Source: Candidatus Eiseniibacteriota bacterium
Lineage (GTDB): Bacteria; Eisenbacteria; RBG-16-71-46
Direction: 5' to 3'
Assembly: GCA_005893185.1 (NCBI GenBank)
Contig: VBOS01000430.1
Span: 1-10,949 of the forward strand
DNA: 10,949 nucleotides
Part shown: piece by piece, positions 7,407-10,949 of the stretch
Layout of the letters: each line of letters starts with the position of its first letter
Numbering within the stretch: position 1 is the stretch's first letter
Made by a program: the position numbers and the translations under genes
Notes under the pieces: model-generated
The model's database searches: none
What the model was told of the DNA's origin: nothing
The model's input: the letters and a program-made list of their open reading frames with translations, nothing else

Positions 7407-8296
7407 GCCCGCGCTCTCTCGGCGGCACCCGCCGGCTCGTGCTCGGCGGCCGGAACGGTCTCCCACAGCGGCTGGAAGATGCACCACTGGTCGATGCGCG
7501 CGCGGATGTGGCGCTCGGTGGCGGCGGCCACAGCTGCGTTGAGCGCGGCCGCGCTCTCGAAACGGGCGGGATCGAGCGCCGGCTCGAGGATGAACCGGAA
7601 GCGCCCCGGCCCCAGGCGCTCGCACAGCCCGCAGACGATGAGCGCCCCGGTGCGCTGGGCGAGAACACCCGGGCCCGCGGGGAAGCGGGTCTCGCGGCCG
7701 AAGAAGTCGACGGTGACGCCATGGCGGTAGACATCGCCGTCCACCATGAGGGCCACGATCTCGTTGTGCTCGAGGGCGCGCAGGATGCTGCGGAACCCGT
7801 CCTCGGGGGAGATCGTGTGGATCGCGAGCTCGGTCTTGGCCTCGCGCACCGCCGGCGTGAGCCAGCGGCCGAACTGGACGCCGGCCACGGCGTGGAGCAC
7901 GTAGCCCCAGTGGGCGACCATCACGCCGCCCAGCTCCCAGTTGCCCACGTGGCAGCCGGTGGCGATGACGCCGCGCCCGCGCGCAACGGCCTGCTCGAGG
8001 TGCTCGCGGCCCTCGACCTCCACCGCGCCGAAGAGCTCGGCGCGCGTCATGTGCGGGAGGCGGAAGAACTCGAACATCATGCGGTTGTAGCTGCGCATCA
8101 TCCTCCTCACCAGCCCCAGGCGGGTGGCGCGATCGGCGCGTGGCAGCATCACAGCCAGGTTGGCGAGCGCGGCGTGGCGGCGAGCGGGGAAGAGGCGGAA
8201 GTGGACCTCGGTCAGCGCGTCGGCGAGGAAGTACCCCAGACGCAGCGGTGTGGCCGCCATCAGCGATGTGAGCCAGCCAAAAACGAGTCGAGACAT
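7403..8296 (-). CDS. Lysophospholipid/lipid acyltransferase, LpxL/HtrB/PatA family
   Basis: The protein is 297 residues, usual for the LpxL-type lysophospholipid acyltransferases that move an acyl chain onto lipid A or a glycolipid at the inner membrane. The catalytic HX4(D/E) box is CHVGNWE, H116 to E121, preceded by G-V-I-A-T-G. Further family blocks are VALMVDGD at 181-188, DFFGRETRFPAGPGVLAQRTGA at about 197-218, and the N-terminal LANLAVMLP. The N-terminus is hydrophobic but not a clear signal peptide, suggesting membrane anchoring. ATG 8296 has AAAGGAGT (complement of 8306-8313) nine bases upstream. The TGA overlaps the GTG of the glycosyltransferase gene by three bases. The same acyltransferase-then-GT4 order occurs in actinobacteria as patA-pimA, and LpxL acyltransferases in diderms act on lipid A. 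Either kind of substrate is possible here. Confidence 0.92.
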   Translation of the reverse strand: MSRLVFGWLTSLMAATPLRLGYFLADALTEVHFRLFPARRHAALANLAVMLPRADRATRLGLVRRMMRSYNRMMFEFFRLPHMTRAELFGAVEVEGREHLEQAVARGRGVIATGCHVGNWELGGVMVAHWGYVLHAVAGVQFGRWLTPAVREAKTELAIHTISPEDGFRSILRALEHNEIVALMVDGDVYRHGVTVDFFGRETRFPAGPGVLAQRTGALIVCGLCERLGPGRFRFILEPALDPARFESAAALNAAVAAATERHIRARIDQWCIFQPLWETVPAAEHEPAGAAERARA

Positions 8297-8357
8297 GGAT
8301 TCCCCACTCCTTTGGAGATCGCTGGGAGCCCGCGCTGTCCGGTCGAGAATCGCGGCG

Positions 8358-8387
8358 AAGCTACGGCCTGGCCGGAAATGCTGTCAA
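8358..8387 (-). promoter_or_regulatory. Candidate sigma70-like promoter of the acyltransferase-GT operon
   Basis: On the minus strand a perfect TTGACA (complement of 8382-8387) is followed after 18 bases by TAGCTT (complement of 8358-8363, 3/6 to TATAAT). Transcription would begin near 8351 and give a leader of about 55 nt to ATG 8296. Confidence 0.45.
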
Positions 8388-8422
8388 GCCGACCCGTGCG
8401 CAGGATTCGAGCGCCCTTTGCA

Positions 8423-8452
8423 TTGACCGCGCTCCCTCCGGCGGACTACGAT
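8423..8452 (+). promoter_or_regulatory. Candidate sigma70-like promoter of the 139-aa gene
   Basis: TTGACC at 8423-8428 (5/6 to consensus) is followed after 18 bases by TACGAT at 8447-8452 (4/6). The predicted start is near 8459, giving a leader of about 110 nt to ATG 8568. It is back to back with the acyltransferase promoter; the two -35 boxes are about 35 bp apart. Confidence 0.45.
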
Positions 8453-8461
8453 GCCCGCCGG
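8438..8461. promoter_or_regulatory. Operator-like inverted repeat over the -10 element
   Basis: CCGGCGG (8438-8444) and CCGCCGG (8455-8461) form a perfect 7-bp inverted repeat with a 10-base spacer that exactly encloses the candidate -10 box. Position and symmetry fit a repressor site, but G/C-only repeats of this size arise by chance fairly often in DNA this GC-rich. Confidence 0.3.
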
Positions 8462-8553
8462 TCTCGTTTCGGCCTCGACTCCGGCGAACCGCTTTGGGGC
8501 TCAGCCCCGGCGCGCGGAAGCACGCGCTCGGACGCCGGCTCACGACAGCACGC

Positions 8554-8560
8554 GGGAGGG
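8554..8560 (+). promoter_or_regulatory. Ribosome-binding site deciding the start of the 139-aa gene
   Basis: GGGAGGG lies seven bases before ATG 8568. The in-frame ATG at 8451 lacks such a site and overlaps the predicted promoter, so 8568 is preferred. Confidence 0.6.
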
Positions 8561-8567
8561 TTTGGAC

Positions 8568-8987
8568 ATGGCCAGCCAGAAGCTAGTGCGCTGCGAGATC
8601 CGTCGCCGCGGCTCGTCGGGACCGACCAGCCCGCGCTTCATCCCGCTCGAGATCTTCGGGTTGTGGGAATACCTCATGACCACGAAGCACGACTTCGAGG
8701 TCATCGAGCCGCGGGCCTCGTTGTGGCTGGACATGGAGGATTCCCCCGAGGCCGCATACAGCGAGACCCAGTACGAGCGCGTCACCGAGGTCTCGGCCTT
8801 CGTCTACTCGGGACGCGACGAGATGTTCACGCGCGCCTGCCGCTACTTCCGCACCGACGAGTGCGAGCGCCTCAAGCCGATCTTCCTCAAGCACTACGGC
8901 TCGCAGGCGGACAAGCCGCAGGCCCACGTGCGGGAGCGCGCCGGCATCTGGCTGCACCGCCAGCCAGGAACTGCGCCGGTCTCCTAG
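8568..8987 (+). CDS. Hypothetical protein, 139 aa, no recognised family
   Basis: From ATG 8568 the product is 139 residues beginning MASQKLVRCEIRRRGSSG. It looks like a soluble cytoplasmic protein: no signal peptide, no membrane helix, and many charged and aromatic residues spread evenly. Visible segments are FIPLEIFGLWEYLMTTKHDF, then ASLWLDMEDSPEAAYSETQY, and a basic cysteine-containing stretch ACRYFRTDECERLKPIF. The cysteines (position 9, and the pair in ACRYFRTDEC) are not spaced as a standard zinc site. I do not recognise the family. Codon use matches the neighbours, and a promoter, ribosome-binding site and terminator bracket it neatly, so it is very likely a real single-gene transcript. 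It is divergent from the acyltransferase and codirectional with the GTPase gene 335 bp downstream. Confidence 0.8.
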   Translation: MASQKLVRCEIRRRGSSGPTSPRFIPLEIFGLWEYLMTTKHDFEVIEPRASLWLDMEDSPEAAYSETQYERVTEVSAFVYSGRDEMFTRACRYFRTDECERLKPIFLKHYGSQADKPQAHVRERAGIWLHRQPGTAPVS

Positions 8988-9008
8988 CCTCCTTAAAGGA
9001 CCCCGCCG

Positions 9009-9036
9009 GGCCGCCGCGAAGCGGCCATTGCTTTTT
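9009..9036 (+). terminator. Intrinsic terminator after the 139-aa gene
   Basis: GGCCGC (9009-9014), loop CGCGAA and GCGGCC (9021-9026) make a perfect 6-bp G/C stem, followed by ATTGC and a T5 run at 9032-9036. It lies 21 bases after the stop at 8987. The T-run starts a few bases late but is conspicuous in this GC-rich DNA. Confidence 0.7.
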
Positions 9037-9322
9037 CATTCAAGGCGCGGCCCGCGACCGCCGCTAGCATTCACCGACAGCGACGCACGGCGATGGGCCG
9101 TGCCGTGCTGCCCTCGCGCCCGGCCTCCCCTCGTATGAGGAGGGCCGGACGCGGGAGTCGCGACCCCATCCGGTGTGCGGGGACGGTTCGGGCACCGCGC
9201 TTCACGCCGATGCCGGCGAGCCGTCCGCGCCACTCTCAGGGTTCCCGTGGAGTAAGGGCGGCAAGGGGCTCCGTGGGGTTCGGCCTTGTGACAGGGTGGG
9301 GTCGCTCAGGGAGGAACCGATC
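9037..9322 (+). other. Structured leader region upstream of the MglA-like gene
   Basis: This non-coding stretch lies between the terminator and GTG 9323. It contains a perfect 7-bp hairpin, GCACGGC at 9085-9091 pairing with GCCGTGC at 9097-9103, and a larger one at 9120-9148 with a 6-bp outer stem CCGGCC/GGCCGG, an imperfect pyrimidine/purine inner stem and a GTAT loop. A possible -10 (TAGCAT, 9065-9070) has no good -35. I could not match the layout to a known riboswitch class. In-frame codons open from ATG 9173 exist but lack MglA homology. Confidence 0.4.
9308..9314 (+). promoter_or_regulatory. Ribosome-binding site deciding the MglA-like start
   Basis: AGGGAGG ends eight bases before GTG 9323. 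With this start, the GTPase motif residues carry exactly the numbers they have in MglA, which confirms the choice over ATG 9173. Confidence 0.75.
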
Positions 9323-10459
9323 GTGGTCGTCGTCAGCTATTCCGGCAGGGAGATCAACGCCAAGCTCGTCTACTACGGCTGCGGGTTGAGTGGAAAGACG
9401 ACGAATCTCGAATCCATCTACGAGGCGGTCCCCGAGACCAGCCGCGGCAAGATGGTCAGCATGAAGACGCAGTCGGACCGCACCCTGTTCTTCGATCTCC
9501 TGCCGCTCGACCTCGGCGAGATCATGGGGTTCAAGACGCGCTTCCTGCTCTATACCGTCCCCGGGCAGGTGTTCTACAACGCAACTCGCAAGCTGGTGCT
9601 CAAGGGCGCGGACGCGATCGTGTTCGTGGTCGACAGCGAGGTCGGCAAGATGGAGGAAAACAAGGAGAGCCTCGTCAATCTCCGCGCCAACCTCGCCGAG
9701 CTGGGTTTGAGCCTCGACAGCATTCCGTGGGTGATCCAGTACAACAAGCGCGATCTTCCGAACGTGTACACGATCGAGGAGCTCAATCGGGAGGTCAATC
9801 CCGGCGGCAAGATCCCGACGTTCGAGGCGGTCGCCACCGACGGCAAGGGCGTGTTCGAGACCTTCCGCGGGATCTCCCATCTGCTGATGGAAAAGGTGAC
9901 CCGCGACCTCCGTCGCACCGCCGGCGGGTCGGGCGCCACATCGAGCCGTGCTGCGGGCGGGGACGCCCCGGAAAGCGGTCCGGGCACGGGTCGGACGGGG
10001 GGCGCGCCCCCGGGGCCGGCCCGCGATACGCACGAGACACCTGCACAAGCGCGCGGCGTGGACTACGGCCGCGAGATCGACCTGCCAGCTGAAAGGCCGG
10101 CGGCCCCGCGCGGGACGCAGGCGGCCGCAGGCGCAGCTTCCGCCACGGCTGCGCAGCGCTCGGCCCCCGCACCCCGTCCGGCGCCGCCATCTGGCGCGCC
10201 ATCCGGATACAGGACGGAAGCCGCCAGCCCGCCCGCCGCCCGCCCCGAGGCCGCGGCGCGTCCGAACCCGCCCGGCCATCCGCCTGCTCCGGGAGAGCCC
10301 GTAGTGGTGCGGCCCGGGGGGCCGGCTTTCGCGACGAGCCCCACGCCCCCTGGGCTTGCGGGGCCGGTCGAATCCGAAGAGCTGATCGTCCCGATCCAGC
10401 TCGGCCAGGACGGCGCGCACGAGATCGTCCTGCGCATCGTGCTCAAGGTGGCCCGCTGA
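9323..10459 (+). CDS. mglA: MglA-like Ras-family GTPase with long Pro/Ala-rich tail
   Basis: The protein is 378 residues from GTG 9323; ordinary MglA is about 195. Residues 1-195 are a full MglA-type G domain: P-loop G19-CGLSGKT-T27, switch 1 with R53 and T54 in QSDRTLFFD, the MglA-specific TVPGQ at 78-82 in place of Ras DTAGQ, NKRD at 141-144 for guanine specificity, and ATDGKGV at 171-177. R53 and Q82, the residues MglA uses in catalysis, are both present. MglA is a GTP switch for cell polarity and motility in Myxococcus and for polar organisation in other bacteria. Residues about 197-345 are low-complexity, rich in Pro, Ala, Gly and Arg, probably disordered. The last 30 residues become ordered again (EELIVPIQLG, EIVLRIVLKV), reading like beta strands. 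No MglB gene, the usual GTPase-activating partner, adjoins it. The tail could be a tether to a partner or membrane complex; that is inference. Confidence 0.93.
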   Translation: MVVVSYSGREINAKLVYYGCGLSGKTTNLESIYEAVPETSRGKMVSMKTQSDRTLFFDLLPLDLGEIMGFKTRFLLYTVPGQVFYNATRKLVLKGADAIVFVVDSEVGKMEENKESLVNLRANLAELGLSLDSIPWVIQYNKRDLPNVYTIEELNREVNPGGKIPTFEAVATDGKGVFETFRGISHLLMEKVTRDLRRTAGGSGATSSRAAGGDAPESGPGTGRTGGAPPGPARDTHETPAQARGVDYGREIDLPAERPAAPRGTQAAAGAASATAAQRSAPAPRPAPPSGAPSGYRTEAASPPAARPEAAARPNPPGHPPAPGEPVVVRPGGPAFATSPTPPGLAGPVESEELIVPIQLGQDGAHEIVLRIVLKVAR

Positions 10460-10527
10460 TCGTCCCGGACCCATGACGGAATTTTCAACGCCGCAACATC
10501 TTCCCAGAGCCTTGCCGCAGATCCAGA

Positions 10528-10556
10528 TTGACAGCCGCCCGAAAGCTCCCTAACGT
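10528..10556 (+). promoter_or_regulatory. Candidate sigma70-like promoter of the exported-protein gene
   Basis: A perfect TTGACA at 10528-10533 is followed after 17 bases by TAACGT at 10551-10556 (3/6 to TATAAT). Predicted transcription start is near 10563, only a few bases before ATG 10567 and about 16 before ATG 10579, so the message would have almost no leader. Confidence 0.45.
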
Positions 10557-10566
10557 GATCCCTGCG

Positions 10567-10949
10567 ATGCGGAACATCATGTCACGCGTTCTTGTCGGCG
10601 TTGCGTGCGCCGTGGCATTGTCCGTGTGCTGCGCGTCCGCGAGCTCCCTCGAGCCCGGGCCGTCGCTGGGCTACACGCCCCGAGTTCCGATCAGCGCGCT
10701 GGCCCAGCCGATGTCCGCCTTCGATCCCTCGCATCTCCACGTGTCCACGATGGTGACGGTCGGCTCCGGTTGGGGCGGGGGAGCACAGGGCCTGCAAGTC
10801 ACGAGCCTGAGCTACCAGTTCAAGGCCCCGGTGCAGATGCGCGTGAGTCTCGGCAATGCGTGGGGCAACCAGGTCCAGGGCGGCCCGTCGTTCTTCCTCG
10901 AGGGAGCGGACCTCTCGTTTCGACCGACCGCCGGCAGCTTCTTCCAGAT
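10567..10949 (+). CDS. Exported protein of unknown function, partial (3' end outside window)
   Basis: The frame is open from ATG 10567 to the right edge, giving 127 residues without a stop. The first 27 or so form a Sec signal peptide: basic start (MRNIMSR), hydrophobic core VLVGVACAVALSV, and a likely signal peptidase I site after A-S-A. The LSVC stretch is a poor lipobox because valine precedes cysteine. The mature part has alternating hydrophobic/polar stretches with glycine turns, such as HVSTMVTVGSGWGGG, QVTSLSYQF and MRVSLGNAWG, suggesting an outer-membrane or periplasmic beta-rich protein. I do not recognise the family. ATG 10579 is an equally possible start; neither has a clear Shine-Dalgarno sequence, which fits the very short leader predicted. 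The gene begins 107 bp after the GTPase gene, with its own promoter. Confidence 0.75.
   Translation, partial: MRNIMSRVLVGVACAVALSVCCASASSLEPGPSLGYTPRVPISALAQPMSAFDPSHLHVSTMVTVGSGWGGGAQGLQVTSLSYQFKAPVQMRVSLGNAWGNQVQGGPSFFLEGADLSFRPTAGSFFQ

Noticed and set aside
6276..9067. Two long plus-strand frames opposite the glycosyltransferase and acyltransferase genes
   Set aside because: Both lie antisense to genes with complete catalytic motifs and have no recognisable domains.
9085..9148. Possible cyclic-di-GMP (GEMM) or other known riboswitch before the GTPase gene
   Set aside because: Hairpins are present, but I could not find the conserved unpaired bases or tetraloop/receptor pattern of GEMM or another class I know.
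9173..9322. 50-codon N-terminal extension of the MglA-like protein from ATG 9173
   Set aside because: No Shine-Dalgarno sequence, no homology, and motif numbering (G19, R53, Q82, N141) fits MglA only from GTG 9323.
9236..10474. Minus-strand frame of about 412 codons opposite the MglA-like gene
   Set aside because: The opposite strand encodes an intact G domain with canonical numbering; this frame shows only shadow composition.
1..10949. CRISPR array, prophage, toxin-antitoxin or other defence module
   Set aside because: No direct repeats with regular spacers, no integrase or transposase, and no small gene pair with toxin-antitoxin features; the recognised genes are housekeeping, envelope or GTPase genes.

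Overview
The window is very GC-rich (about 70 % by eye) with strong third-position G/C bias, so long antisense frames are open almost everywhere and gene calls rest on protein motifs, ribosome-binding sites and start context. An LpxL/HtrB-type acyltransferase, an MglA-type small GTPase, a Sec-exported C-terminal protein and a Zn-type (C+) ribosomal protein L28 point to a high-GC, probably diderm bacterium of the deltaproteobacterial/Myxococcota type or a similar uncultured phylum such as Eisenbacteria. No rRNA or tRNA fixes the taxonomy, so this is inference.

Layout. 2-1627 (+): 3' part of a TPR-array protein, cut by the left edge close to its N-terminus. 1715-1933 (-): rpmB (L28), convergent with the TPR gene. 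2063-4156 (+): recG, divergent from rpmB. 4221-4859 (+): MJ0042-type zinc-ribbon protein with a low-complexity middle. 4856-6121 (-): MFS transporter, convergent with the zinc-ribbon gene; their stop codons overlap within one CTAG. 6132-6268: a 24-bp, one-mismatch inverted repeat around an 89-bp spacer with a central hairpin. 6264-7406 (-): GT4 glycosyltransferase resembling PimA. 7403-8296 (-): LpxL/PatA-type acyltransferase whose TGA overlaps the GTG of the glycosyltransferase gene. 8568-8987 (+): unrecognised 139-aa protein, divergent from the acyltransferase and followed by a good intrinsic terminator. 9323-10459 (+): MglA-like Ras-family GTPase with a roughly 180-residue proline/alanine-rich tail, behind a structured leader. 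10567-end (+): start of an exported protein of unknown function, cut by the right edge.

How the parts fit. rpmB and recG are housekeeping genes for translation and replication-fork repair. The acyltransferase, glycosyltransferase and MFS genes are co-oriented and may form one envelope-lipid transcription unit, with the inverted repeat in the gap before the MFS gene. The MglA-like GTPase suggests a polarity, motility or envelope-organisation role, but no MglB partner is visible here. No CRISPR array, transposase, phage gene or known defence system was seen. The best candidates for something new are the nested inverted repeat, the tailed MglA-like GTPase with its leader, and the two unrecognised genes beside it.
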